Positions 31,831 to 40,772 of a stretch of 47,491 nt of DNA are shown here, piece by piece. The stretch is from an uncultured Mycoplasmatota bacterium (lineage in GTDB: Bacteria; Bacillota_I; Bacilli_A; RF39; UBA660). The notes under the pieces were generated by a model, which had not been told where the DNA came from, ran no database searches, and saw only the letters and a program-made list of their open reading frames with translations. Positions within the stretch are counted from its first letter, which is position 1, and each line of letters starts with the position of its first letter. The translations under genes were made by a program, and so were the position numbers. The stretch covers positions 1 through 47,491 of the forward strand of contig CANRSQ010000004.1 in the NCBI GenBank assembly GCA_947642475.1, in the 5' to 3' direction.

Positions 31831-32988
31831 TTACACCTCATCTAATAATTTTTCAATATCATTAATTATACTTGCTGTATCATAACTATAACTTTGTAAA
31901 TTTTGTTTATATTTTTCTAACTTATTCTTATCTTCTAAAATTGAAGAAATTGCCGAGTACAACCCCTGTTCACTATTATCAGTAATAATTCCTAAATCAT
32001 CATTCATAATTTCATGAATACTAGCAACTTCAGTTGATATAACTGGAGTTCCCAAAACCATAGACTCTAAAATAACAAGTCCAAACGGTTCGTATCTAGA
32101 ACACATCAAAAAAGCATCAGAGCTTTTAACATAAGGAAATGGATTTTTAACACTTCCCAAAAGTTCTATTTTATTTTCCAAATTATACTCTTTAATCAAG
32201 TCCTTAACCATATTAAAATCAGGGCCATCACCAATAATTCTTAAATAAACATTATCAAGTTTCCCATTTTCATTTAATTGATTAAAAACTTTAACCAATC
32301 TGTCATAACCTTTCATATTATGAATACGTCCCACAGATACCAAATTAATCACACCATCAGAAAACTCTACACTACTATTATCCGACATATTTATAATTTT
32401 ATCTACATTAATTAAATTATAAATAACTTTACATTCTGTATTAGGATACTTACTCTGAAATTTTTGAACAACCGAATTGGAAATTCCAATTATTTTATTA
32501 AATTTTTTAAAAGTTTCATCAAATACCTTTTTATATTTAGCCGTACAATCATACATAGAATAATCAGTATGAAGCCAATGATATTTGTATTTACTATCGC
32601 CATAAGCAGTAAATAAAGCCGTAAAACCATCCTTAAAAGCAACTTCAACATCATATTTTTTATGAACACATTTTTTTCTTTCATTTATTATTTTTCTTTT
32701 AATTAAACCAGTTTTCATTAAAAACACTAAATAAGCCTTTTTAAAAATTTTATCAATTTTCTTAGTTTTTAAAACCTCATTAAAAGATAAATCAACAACG
32801 TCAAAAAACGAAGAACCATAAATTAAATTTACCTCACTTGGCAAATCATCCAAACAGTCACCATTGTTATGTAGGACCATAACATCAACATTATACTTAG
32901 AAAGGTTAATATTATTTAAAATGTCACTCAATAAAACTGACACCCCGCCCATTCGCTTTTCATCAACAACAAACAATACATTTTTCAT
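31831..32988 (-). CDS. GT4-family glycosyltransferase
   Basis: Retaining GT-B enzyme of 385 aa. N-terminal acceptor domain opens VLFVVDEKRMGGVS with the glycine-rich loop; the C-terminal donor domain has SVGRIHNMKGYDRLV, IIGDGPDFNMV, and the E-x7-E motif EPFGLVILE (about 296-304), followed by GTPVISTEV. Transfers an unknown sugar from a nucleotide donor to the growing lipid-linked glycan on the cytosolic face. Part of a co-directional run; three bases from the ligase gene. Confidence 0.92.
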   Translation of the reverse strand: MKNVLFVVDEKRMGGVSVLLSDILNNINLSKYNVDVMVLHNNGDCLDDLPSEVNLIYGSSFFDVVDLSFNEVLKTKKIDKIFKKAYLVFLMKTGLIKRKIINERKKCVHKKYDVEVAFKDGFTALFTAYGDSKYKYHWLHTDYSMYDCTAKYKKVFDETFKKFNKIIGISNSVVQKFQSKYPNTECKVIYNLINVDKIINMSDNSSVEFSDGVINLVSVGRIHNMKGYDRLVKVFNQLNENGKLDNVYLRIIGDGPDFNMVKDLIKEYNLENKIELLGSVKNPFPYVKSSDAFLMCSRYEPFGLVILESMVLGTPVISTEVASIHEIMNDDLGIITDNSEQGLYSAISSILEDKNKLEKYKQNLQSYSYDTASIINDIEKLLDEV

Positions 32989-32998
32989 TTTAGCACCT

Positions 32999-33985
32999 CT
33001 AGCTTTTCTTTCGAAAGTTTTTTATATAAATAATTCGCGCAAATAAATTATTAAAGAAAATAAAGTATATTGAATTACATAAAGATTTAATGCCATTTAT
33101 TTTTAAAATATATTTGTTATGGCGATAATTAGGAAAATGTTCTTTAACCTGGCCCTTAGCGTATTTAACGCCTAACATAAATTCAGTAAAATCGCCACAT
33201 TTAGCTAGTCCATTAATAAAAGTATTATACAAATATCTTACATAACAATATTCAAGTTCACTAAAATATTCATCATAAAAACCATTTTCCTTATAGTAAG
33301 AAACAATTCCATTCCAATTTTCAATATAATTAAAAATCCTCTTATCGAAAGTTTTTGAAATAGCCCCGTCCCTCTGAACATAATTAATCAAAGGCTCATT
33401 AACTGTCCCAATGCTTTTAACATAAGGAAATAAACGATATAAAAATTCAACGTCTTCATACCACACACTTTTCTTAAACCTAACGCCACTTTCAAATAAA
33501 CTTTTTTTATAAATTTTATTCCACGCAACCGGATAAATGTTAACCATTTGTTTTTTTAATAATTCTTCATCAAAAACATCGCTATTAACTAATGAAGAAA
33601 TAAATTCAGTATGATCCGGATATACCGAATTAACATCACAAACAACCATATCAAAATTTTGAGAAATTGCTTTATTATATAATTTTTCGAACATATCACA
33701 TTCTACATAATCATCACTATCAACAAAACCAATATATTCTCCTGTCGCAAATTGTAATCCATAATTGCGCGCATCACTAAGACCACCATTTTCTTTAATA
33801 TAACCTTTAACAAAATCTGGATACTGTGCTGTATACTTATCAATAATAGCTTGGCTATTATCAGGAGAACCATCATTTACCACAATAATTTCTATATTTT
33901 TTAAAGTTTGATTAACCAAACTATTTAAACATTTATCTAAATAATCTTCCACGTTATAAACTGGAACAATCACACTTACCTTCAT
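32999..33985 (-). CDS. GT2-family glycosyltransferase
   Basis: Inverting GT-A enzyme, 328 aa. SVIVPVYNVEDYLDKCLNSL, VVNDGSPDNS, and DSDDYVE (DxD region) mark the catalytic domain in residues 1-110; the remaining 200 residues are a helical accessory domain of the CpsI/EpsJ type. Start ATG 33985 is chosen because GGAGG, encoded by the last codons of the upstream GT2, lies five bases upstream. Close paralogue in layout of the GT2 gene before it. Confidence 0.92.
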   Translation of the reverse strand: MKVSVIVPVYNVEDYLDKCLNSLVNQTLKNIEIIVVNDGSPDNSQAIIDKYTAQYPDFVKGYIKENGGLSDARNYGLQFATGEYIGFVDSDDYVECDMFEKLYNKAISQNFDMVVCDVNSVYPDHTEFISSLVNSDVFDEELLKKQMVNIYPVAWNKIYKKSLFESGVRFKKSVWYEDVEFLYRLFPYVKSIGTVNEPLINYVQRDGAISKTFDKRIFNYIENWNGIVSYYKENGFYDEYFSELEYCYVRYLYNTFINGLAKCGDFTEFMLGVKYAKGQVKEHFPNYRHNKYILKINGIKSLCNSIYFIFFNNLFARIIYIKNFRKKS

Positions 33986-33987
33986 CA

Positions 33988-34938
33988 CTACCTCCTAAGT
34001 AATTTTCTAGCCAAACTAATTTGATTATTAAAAAACAAATTACATATAATTTTATATTTAATATTTTCTTTTTTATAATATTTATTATTACGCCATTTAG
34101 GAAATTTTTCCTTCATAGTTTTAGATACTAAGGCAACATTTTTTATACCTTCATTATAACTAATAAAACGTAAATTAGCAGCATGAAGTAAGTATTCGAT
34201 GTAAATATATTCAAGTTCATCAAAATATTCATCATATTTGCCAAGACTAACAAAACCATCATATAAATAATCTAACACTTCAAATATATCTTCCCATTTT
34301 GGATTATAAACAGACTTATTTAAAGATGATCCCTCTCTTTGTAAATAATAATATTTTGGTTCTTTTAAGTAAGCAACATCATTAGCAAACGCACTTATCA
34401 AAGGCATAACAGCATTATCCTCAAAACATTTTCCGTTTAAAAAATACAAATCATTATCTAAAAATAATTCTTTTTTTATAAGCTTACACACCGGTCCAGG
34501 CATAGCCAATATATGCGTTTTATAATTATCTGTATCAAAAGGAATTAATTTAACAGCTTCCTTATTTCCATCTTCAAAATATTTATAATAATCACAATAA
34601 ACAATATCTTTTTGGCCATTATCAGTCAAATTAACCATTTTTTCAATAGTATCTAAATCAATATAATCATCGCCATCAACAAAAAACAAATAATCTCCAG
34701 TAGCATTCTTTATAGCAAAATTACGCGCAGCAGCCGCCCCACCATTTTCTAAATGAAAAACTTTAATACGCTCATCTTTATTTGCATATTCATCACACAA
34801 CAAAGAAGATCCATCACTACTCCCATCATCAACAACCAAAATTTCCAAATTACTATATGATTGATTAATAATAGATTCAAAACATTTATCTAGATAATCT
34901 TTAACATTATAAACTGGTATAATTACAGATATTTTCAT
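33988..34938 (-). CDS. GT2-family glycosyltransferase
   Basis: 316-aa GT-A enzyme: SVIIPVYNVKDYLDKCFESI, VVDDGSSDGSS, ENGGAAAARN and DGDDYID (DxD region). C-terminal accessory domain with EDNAVMPLISAFANDVAYLKEPKYYYLQREGS, typical of capsule/exopolysaccharide GT2 enzymes. Start ATG 34938 with GGCGGTGG upstream. It begins a new transcript, since a terminator lies just upstream (34998-35017); a weak TATAGT is present about 20 bases before the start. Sugar specificity unknown. Confidence 0.9.
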   Translation of the reverse strand: MKISVIIPVYNVKDYLDKCFESIINQSYSNLEILVVDDGSSDGSSLLCDEYANKDERIKVFHLENGGAAAARNFAIKNATGDYLFFVDGDDYIDLDTIEKMVNLTDNGQKDIVYCDYYKYFEDGNKEAVKLIPFDTDNYKTHILAMPGPVCKLIKKELFLDNDLYFLNGKCFEDNAVMPLISAFANDVAYLKEPKYYYLQREGSSLNKSVYNPKWEDIFEVLDYLYDGFVSLGKYDEYFDELEYIYIEYLLHAANLRFISYNEGIKNVALVSKTMKEKFPKWRNNKYYKKENIKYKIICNLFFNNQISLARKLLRR

Positions 34939-34989
34939 AAGCCACCGCCTTACCATACTATAACAATTTTATCAAAAAATATCCTATAT

Positions 34990-35017
34990 GTCTATAAAAG
35001 AGTGTCTATACACTCTT
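34990..35017 (-). terminator. Internal terminator of the glycan island
   Basis: AAGAGTGT (34998-35005) pairs with ACACTCTT (35010-35017), 4-base loop; overlaps the stop of the GT4 gene at 35016. The T tail is short (four), so partial read-through is likely. Confidence 0.75.
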
Positions 35018-36089
35018 ATTTTTCAATAACTTCAGTAAGTTTTCCTAAAACATCTTGGTTAAATTTCTCCGGATCAAATGATTTACATATAAAACCATCA
35101 TCCAAAAATTGTTTCAATCCAGCAGTATAAGAATCTTCATTTATTTCTGTTACAATCCCATATTTATCCTTTATATCAACCAAAGCATCGCTAACATTTG
35201 TTGTAATAAGTGGTTTCCCTAAAATTCTAGCTTCAACAAACACAACTGGATTTCCCTCCATAACCGATGAAAGCACGACAGCATCCGCTGACTTATAATA
35301 AACAAACGGATTAGATTTTCGTCCAAAAAAAGTAACAACATCTTGAAGATTATTTTCTTTGACAAAGTCCGTATACATTTTAGAATCTGGGCCATCACCA
35401 ATCATCCACAAATTAAAATCATAACCATCATCAATTAATCTTTTAACCGACTTTAAAAGAAGCATTAAATTTTTAGCTTTTTCCTCATGACGGCTAACAT
35501 TAACGAAAGTAACTTTTTCTTTTTCAATTACTTCTTCCTCGGCTTTTTTTAAAACCTTGTTATAATCAATAAAATTATTAAAAACATAAGTTTTTCCATT
35601 AAAAATAATTCCTCTTTTTGTAAAAGAATCTAAAATAGAATTCGCCACAAAAACAATTTTTTGATATTTTTGAACATTTATATAATCAACAAATTTATTA
35701 AGCCCTTTATCATCAAATTCAATAGTATAATCGCCATGAATCCAAATCGCATTATTTTGAGAAAAATGATACGCTAATTTTGTACAAGATTTAATTGTTG
35801 TCGCATATGCGGCCGCAAAATCAAATTTATTCTTATATTTTAATTTAAAATAATTTAACTTAACAAAGTTAACCAATTTTCTAAATAAAATATTTTTACT
35901 TTCACATATATTAAAATCAATAATTTTTACTTCCTTAGGAATATCATTTAAAAATATCCCTTCTTTTTTAGTCAAAAATAAACTAACATTATACTTAGAA
36001 TAATCTAAATTATTAAGCAAACTTACTAAAGCAGTTTCTATCCCACCCAAATCTAAATTATAAGCACAAAAAACAATATTTTTTTTCAT
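35016..36089 (-). CDS. GT4-family glycosyltransferase
   Basis: GT-B enzyme of 357 aa, similar in plan to the other GT4 of the island. N-terminal IVFCAYNLDLGGIETALVSLL; donor domain NVSRHEEKAKNLMLLL, MIGDGPDSKMY, FGRKSNPFVYYKSADAVVLSSVMEGNPVVFVEA with the E-x7-E pair, and GKPLITTNVS. Predicted cytosolic. AGGTGA RBS eight bases before the ATG; follows the Stealth gene closely. Ends at an internal terminator. Confidence 0.92.
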   Translation of the reverse strand: MKKNIVFCAYNLDLGGIETALVSLLNNLDYSKYNVSLFLTKKEGIFLNDIPKEVKIIDFNICESKNILFRKLVNFVKLNYFKLKYKNKFDFAAAYATTIKSCTKLAYHFSQNNAIWIHGDYTIEFDDKGLNKFVDYINVQKYQKIVFVANSILDSFTKRGIIFNGKTYVFNNFIDYNKVLKKAEEEVIEKEKVTFVNVSRHEEKAKNLMLLLKSVKRLIDDGYDFNLWMIGDGPDSKMYTDFVKENNLQDVVTFFGRKSNPFVYYKSADAVVLSSVMEGNPVVFVEARILGKPLITTNVSDALVDIKDKYGIVTEINEDSYTAGLKQFLDDGFICKSFDPEKFNQDVLGKLTEVIEK

Positions 36090-36097
36090 AAAATCAC

Positions 36098-37102
36098 CTA
36101 TTTTTCAAAACTAGATTTCAAAGGAAACTTTTCATCAAACACACTAATTAATTCATTTGAAACTTTTTCAAAATCAAGATTAGTATTTACATCATTAATA
36201 CAAGCAATCGTTGATTTGTCACTTCTAATATAATCAAACAAATCCTTATTATCATTTTTTAAAACAAAATACTTCCCAAAATCATCATATGATTTTACGG
36301 CAAAATTTCCCTTCAGCATTTGCCACCATTGAACCGCCCATTGATTAACATCAAAAACACTTCTAAATTTATTTTGGCATGTTCTATCAAGCATCTTATA
36401 TTCTTTATCCCAAACCTCCTTAAAAGAAGATTTTAAAAACGCATTAGCTGTATGAGGAATATCAAAACCACAAAAATAATTCCATCTGTTAAGCATCAAA
36501 TATCTTACATTTCTTTTCTTATATTTTAAATTAAACACTTTAGAAAAATTTTCTTTAACAAATTTTCTTTTATCAAAATTCTTATTAACTAAAAACAAAT
36601 CATTCAAAACAATATGGTCAAAAAAATTATCATCAGCATCCTCGGTTTTAAAAGTATTTTCCTTCCAAAAATCACAAGGTAAACCATCCCTAAAAAAGTA
36701 TTCTGGATCTAACTTATTCAAAATAAACATATCATCATTAAAGAAAACAAAGCGTTCCTCTAATTCATCAATTCTATGCAAATTAAGTTCGATTGGATTA
36801 GCATTAAAAACAGGTAAATATTTTTTTGGAATATAATCTTCATGTTTTACTATGTTAAGTTTTGGATTTGTAGTATCAAGCCATTCTGGCAAATGTCCCC
36901 AAGTAACAAAATGTATTTTATTGACCCAAGGAGTATATTTCTCTACTGCTCTAAACCAATATTTTAATGTCCCCATATCCCTATATCTATTAATCTCAGC
37001 ATCAATATCAATTTTTTTATCACTATATTTATTCTTTTCTTCAAGCCACTTTGGATCACTACCATCAACCCATAAAACAACAAAATCTATTTTTTCTTGC
37101 AT
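36098..37102 (-). CDS. Stealth-family capsular polysaccharide phosphotransferase
   Basis: Predicted sugar-1-phosphate transferase joining glycan units by phosphodiester links. 334 aa with the conserved regions of the family: CR1 IDFVVLWVDGSDPKW (5-19), CR2 RDMGTLKYWFRAVEKYTPWVNKI-HFVTWGHLPEWL (41-75) with FNDDMF (121-126), CR3 PHTANAFL (about 213-220) and a degenerate CR4 near INDVN. The start is ATG 37102, GGAGG eight bases or so upstream. Its presence predicts a phosphodiester-containing, teichoic-acid- or capsule-like polymer. Sits after the PssE/PssD-like pair. Confidence 0.92.
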   Translation of the reverse strand: MQEKIDFVVLWVDGSDPKWLEEKNKYSDKKIDIDAEINRYRDMGTLKYWFRAVEKYTPWVNKIHFVTWGHLPEWLDTTNPKLNIVKHEDYIPKKYLPVFNANPIELNLHRIDELEERFVFFNDDMFILNKLDPEYFFRDGLPCDFWKENTFKTEDADDNFFDHIVLNDLFLVNKNFDKRKFVKENFSKVFNLKYKKRNVRYLMLNRWNYFCGFDIPHTANAFLKSSFKEVWDKEYKMLDRTCQNKFRSVFDVNQWAVQWWQMLKGNFAVKSYDDFGKYFVLKNDNKDLFDYIRSDKSTIACINDVNTNLDFEKVSNELISVFDEKFPLKSSFEK

Positions 37103-37121
37103 TTTACATACCTCCGTATAA

Positions 37122-37601
37122 TTAATTATTATCAATATAATCTTTTATTTTTGAAATAAATTTTTCATTATTAGAAACAAATTTCTTTGGTTTAAATTTT
37201 TTTGCATCTTCCAAAACTTTATCCAAATTATCAAAGTCATCAAGTTTTAAAATATAACCCTTATTATAAAATGTTTCCGTTATTTGTAATTGATGATCAT
37301 TAGTATGCTCCCCATATATTTTAAGTCTAGGCGCTGCGATAACCCTTTTACCACGTTTTAAAGCATCAATTATACACCCTACTCCAGCATGAGTAATTAA
37401 TAAATCACAATCATTAATATATTTATTAAAATCATCCATTGAAACAAGATCAAATATTTCCATATCATTACTTTGATATTTTGTATATCCCGCTTGGACA
37501 ACAACTTTCTCATTAATATTTCCTAAATCAATTTGTTTTTGAATAGCATCTAATAAACGTTTAAAACTTTTGTCTTGAGTCCCTAAAGTAACAAATATCA
37601 T
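37122..37601 (-). CDS. PssE/EpsF-like (Alg13-type) glycosyltransferase subunit
   Basis: 159-aa catalytic half of a split GT28-type enzyme. MIFVTLGTQDKSFKRLLDAI (1-20), then ITHAGVGCIIDALKRGKRVIAAPR (about 69-92), the donor-binding glycine loop, and GEHTNDHQLQI. Works with the membrane-bound PssD-like partner encoded just upstream to add the second sugar to the lipid-linked unit. 12 bases separate the two genes. Confidence 0.9.
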   Translation of the reverse strand: MIFVTLGTQDKSFKRLLDAIQKQIDLGNINEKVVVQAGYTKYQSNDMEIFDLVSMDDFNKYINDCDLLITHAGVGCIIDALKRGKRVIAAPRLKIYGEHTNDHQLQITETFYNKGYILKLDDFDNLDKVLEDAKKFKPKKFVSNNEKFISKIKDYIDNN

Positions 37602-37613
37602 ATTTTCACATCC

Positions 37614-38090
37614 TTAAAATAAACTACCATAAAATTTAGCTTTCGGATAAAGTTCAAGCATACTTTCCCACTGTACAATAAATAAATCCGCAAATTTATA
37701 TACTAATTTGCCAGTAACAGTTTTAGTTTGACTATTCGCAAAAGTTTCAATAAAAATAATCTTACTACCAAAAATCTTACCAATACAGCACATTGGGCCA
37801 GCAATATGAGCCCCCGTACTAACAATATACTTAGGTCTTACTTTAATATAAGTAAATAATTCAATCCAGCAATTAATAAATAATTTAAATAAATATGTAA
37901 ATTTATGGTCTTTGGTTCCATAAATAACATAACTAATTTTATTACCAAATTTCTTTTTCAAATTAAGATTACTCGCAGTTTTTTCTGTAACAATATAATA
38001 ATCATAATTATCAAATAAAGGTTCTAATTGTAAAAGTTCATTTAAATGCCCACCAGTACTAGCAATAAACATAACTTTTTTCTTTTTCAT
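37614..38090 (-). CDS. PssD/EpsE-like (Alg14-type) glycosyltransferase subunit
   Basis: 158-aa membrane-associated partner of the PssE-like enzyme. KVMFIASTGGHLNELLQL (5-22), YIVTEKT, VSTGAHIAGPMCCIGKIFGSKIIFIETFA (about 95-123) and FIVQWESMLELYPKAKFYGSLF at the C-terminus are the family landmarks. The start is ATG 38090; the longer frame has no RBS of its own. It is first of a transcript with its own promoter behind the flippase terminator. Confidence 0.9.
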   Translation of the reverse strand: MKKKKVMFIASTGGHLNELLQLEPLFDNYDYYIVTEKTASNLNLKKKFGNKISYVIYGTKDHKFTYLFKLFINCWIELFTYIKVRPKYIVSTGAHIAGPMCCIGKIFGSKIIFIETFANSQTKTVTGKLVYKFADLFIVQWESMLELYPKAKFYGSLF

Positions 38091-38113
38091 AAGTATCACT
38101 ACTTTCTATCAAT

Positions 38114-38142
38114 ATTTTACCAATTTTATAATTAAATTACAA
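38114..38142 (-). promoter_or_regulatory. Internal promoter driving the PssD-like gene
   Basis: Minus strand TTGTAA (38142-38137), 17-base spacer, TAAAAT (38119-38114), downstream of the flippase terminator. Confidence 0.65.
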
Positions 38143-38151
38143 CCACGCAAA

Positions 38152-38171
38152 AGAAAAAAGGCATCAGCCTT
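38152..38171 (-). terminator. Terminator after the flippase gene
   Basis: AAGGC (38158-38162) pairs with GCCTT (38167-38171), loop ATCA, minus-strand T6 tail. Overlaps the stop codon of the flippase gene. Confidence 0.75.
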
Positions 38172-39690
38172 ATTTATTTCTTTTAATAAATTTCTTTAAT
38201 AACCATTTAAAATATTCATATTCACCGGTTTTTCTATAAACGATAAAGAAAATTAAATTGACAACAACTAATGTGATAATACCATTTATAACAAATTGTA
38301 AGAACGGATGAGATACCGTAATCACATTAATAAGTACTAAAGTAATTCCAAGCATTACTAACATTAAAATAAATAATTTAAATTGTTCAATTATAAAATC
38401 TTTTTTTGGTTTATGAAAAATTGGTTCATAAACATACTTTGGATAACTATATAGATATAGGATTAAAGAACTTATAACACCAGCAATAAACACACCGGCT
38501 ATTCCGTACATTTTAACAAAGAAAATAGCACAAACTAAATTTACAATTGATTCAACAATAGGTATTCTTCTATCTTCGTAAAATATACCAGCTGCCTCTT
38601 TAAACAAATTAATAGTCTTTCGCATACCTTGAACATAAAAGTAAATAGCAAGCCATACAACAGCATATAATGGAAGTAAATATTTTTCTCCTATCCACCA
38701 TGTTATAAACGGTTGTAAAGTAGCAAACAATCCTACAGAACAAAGTGCATATATCCAAAAATCAAATAAAGTTAATTTTTTATAAACTTCAAAACTCTTT
38801 TCTGTATTTTCTTTAACAAGTAAATTACCCACACTAGAAACAATAGAGAAGAAAATTTGCGATAACAATATTGAAATAGAATTAAAAATCAAGAAATAGT
38901 TATTATATATACCAGCTTGTTTTAAACCTAATAACATAGAAATTACAATATAAGCAGTACCCATAACTATAAATGAGCCAATTTTATGACAGAATAATCC
39001 CTTAATTTTAGTAAAAATATCATCTTTAGTTTCTTTATCCATAGGAGCATAATCTTTTTCTTTAATATAAGGATATTTCCTATTTGCGATAAAGTTAATA
39101 ACTAAATTTTCTAAAACTCTAAACACAATTCTTAAAACTAAATATACAATATAATTTTTAAGTAAGAATAATAGCCAAATTTCAAATAAATTTAATAATA
39201 CTAAATAAACTAAATGAACAATATTTATAATATAATTCTTTTGATTGGCAATCAAAATAGAACGCTTATACGTTATCAAATAAGAAAATACAACATCAAT
39301 TAAAGCTAAATAATATAATAAATATATATTTTCTGGTATTGACGTTTCACCAACAAAGATTGGAATTAAAGGCGTAATAGCAATACCAATTATCAAAATA
39401 ACTCCAGCTATTGTATTATAGCATTTCTTATAAAACCCCATTAAAGTCTTAATTTTTTCCGTATTATTTTCAGCAATTGGTTTGTATAAATTATAAACAA
39501 TTGCACTACCAATACCCATTTCTACAATACCTAGCATTGACATGATATTAGTAAATAATCCATTAGCGCCCGAATACTCTAATCCAAGGCACATTAAAAA
39601 TATTTTTTGCGTTACAAAGCCAAAAACCATTCCTACTAAACTTGCCAAAGTAGAAAATACGGCATTATAAATTGAATTTTTGGTTCTCAT
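38170..39690 (-). CDS. Wzx-like polysaccharide flippase (MVF/MATE-type)
   Basis: 506 aa with 12-14 TM helices. Opening MRTKNSIYNAVFSTLASLVGMVFGFVTQKIFL and GLEYSGANGLFTNIMSMLGIVEMGIGSAIVYNLY (about 36-69) are typical of oligosaccharide flippases of Gram-positive surface loci. It would move undecaprenyl-pyrophosphate-linked repeat units to the outer face for the ligase/polymerase-like protein. Follows the GT2 at 39714 after 23 bases; ends in a terminator. Confidence 0.9.
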   Translation of the reverse strand: MRTKNSIYNAVFSTLASLVGMVFGFVTQKIFLMCLGLEYSGANGLFTNIMSMLGIVEMGIGSAIVYNLYKPIAENNTEKIKTLMGFYKKCYNTIAGVILIIGIAITPLIPIFVGETSIPENIYLLYYLALIDVVFSYLITYKRSILIANQKNYIINIVHLVYLVLLNLFEIWLLFLLKNYIVYLVLRIVFRVLENLVINFIANRKYPYIKEKDYAPMDKETKDDIFTKIKGLFCHKIGSFIVMGTAYIVISMLLGLKQAGIYNNYFLIFNSISILLSQIFFSIVSSVGNLLVKENTEKSFEVYKKLTLFDFWIYALCSVGLFATLQPFITWWIGEKYLLPLYAVVWLAIYFYVQGMRKTINLFKEAAGIFYEDRRIPIVESIVNLVCAIFFVKMYGIAGVFIAGVISSLILYLYSYPKYVYEPIFHKPKKDFIIEQFKLFILMLVMLGITLVLINVITVSHPFLQFVINGIITLVVVNLIFFIVYRKTGEYEYFKWLLKKFIKRNK

Positions 39691-39713
39691 TTAAATTTCA
39701 CCACCCAATAATT

Positions 39714-40694
39714 TTAATGATTAATAGCACGCATATATAAATATAATAAATTAAGCTGATTATTTAAATTTAAATATATAAATAATTTCGCACCCTTACC
39801 AAATTTGTTTAAATCAAATTCTTTAAGCATAGTATTTAACGTTTTATTTAAATCATATATAGTTTTTTTAAATTCTTTTCTATTTAACATTTTAGCTAAA
39901 TTTGAATAATAAATAATTAATTTTCTAGATATCTGCATATTATACAAATTAATATATTCATCATTACCACCTAAAATATGTAAAACTTTATTTCTTAACA
40001 ATGGAAACTTTTTTAAATTACGTATCATATTATCAATACCACGCGTTAAACTAGTTTCAGTTTCACAGTATTGATATAATGGCTTTGCGATAAGTGTAAT
40101 ACTATCAATATTAAGCATATAATTTAAAACAAACAAAAAATCTTCACCATAATCTAATTCTTCATCAAATAATAAATTCTTATTTTTAATAATATCTGTT
40201 TTGTATAAATAAGTACAACTACCACACGAAACTTGACCAGAAAGTAATAAATTTATTACTTTATTTAAATCAAGTTCACCATCGTTATAATCATTATATA
40301 TATTAGTGTATAATCCAACACTACCATCACTATAAACAGAATTCATTAAAAACTGCACAGCATCAAAATCAGAAACACTATTAATACAATTTTCAACCGC
40401 ATCACTAGTAATTAAGTCATCCGCATCCACAAACATTAAATATTTGCCACCAGCATTTTTAATCCCTAAATTTCTTGCTGAAGAAACACCACCATTACTT
40501 TTATCAAAAACTTTAACTCTATTATCACTAAGCGCAATATCTTGTATAATTTGCAGACTATTATCTTTAGAGCCATCATTAACTGTAATTATTTCAATAT
40601 TCTCATATGTTTGATTTATTAAAGATTCCAAGCATCTCTTAATATTATCTTCTGCATTATAAACCGGCACAATAATGCTAACCAATTTTTCCAT
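39714..40694 (-). CDS. GT2-family glycosyltransferase
   Basis: 326-aa GT-A enzyme: SIIVPVYNAEDNIKRCLESL, TVNDGSKDNS, SNGGVSSARN, FVDADDLI (DxD region). The C-terminal third is helical and basic (KLIIYYSNLAKMLNRKEFKK), a likely membrane-association region. ATG 40694 with AGGTG six bases upstream. It is the first gene of the main glycan run and has its own promoter. Confidence 0.9.
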   Translation of the reverse strand: MEKLVSIIVPVYNAEDNIKRCLESLINQTYENIEIITVNDGSKDNSLQIIQDIALSDNRVKVFDKSNGGVSSARNLGIKNAGGKYLMFVDADDLITSDAVENCINSVSDFDAVQFLMNSVYSDGSVGLYTNIYNDYNDGELDLNKVINLLLSGQVSCGSCTYLYKTDIIKNKNLLFDEELDYGEDFLFVLNYMLNIDSITLIAKPLYQYCETETSLTRGIDNMIRNLKKFPLLRNKVLHILGGNDEYINLYNMQISRKLIIYYSNLAKMLNRKEFKKTIYDLNKTLNTMLKEFDLNKFGKGAKLFIYLNLNNQLNLLYLYMRAINH

Positions 40695-40711
40695 GAAAAT
40701 CACCTATTATC

Positions 40712-40740
40712 ATTTTATAACAAATAACATTATTTTACAA
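40712..40740 (-). promoter_or_regulatory. Leading promoter of the glycan island
   Basis: Minus strand TTGTAA (40740-40735), 17-base spacer, TAAAAT (40717-40712), 18 bases before the first GT2 start. Same hexamers as the internal promoter at 38114-38142. Confidence 0.65.
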
Positions 40741-40743
40741 GTT

Positions 40744-40772
40744 AGAAAAAAATTAGGGAATAAACCCCTAAT
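40744..40772 (-). terminator. Terminator after the SpoIVB-like gene
   Basis: ATTAGGG (40752-40758) pairs with CCCTAAT (40766-40772), 7-base loop; minus-strand T7 tail. Contains the UAG stop (40770-40768). Confidence 0.88.
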
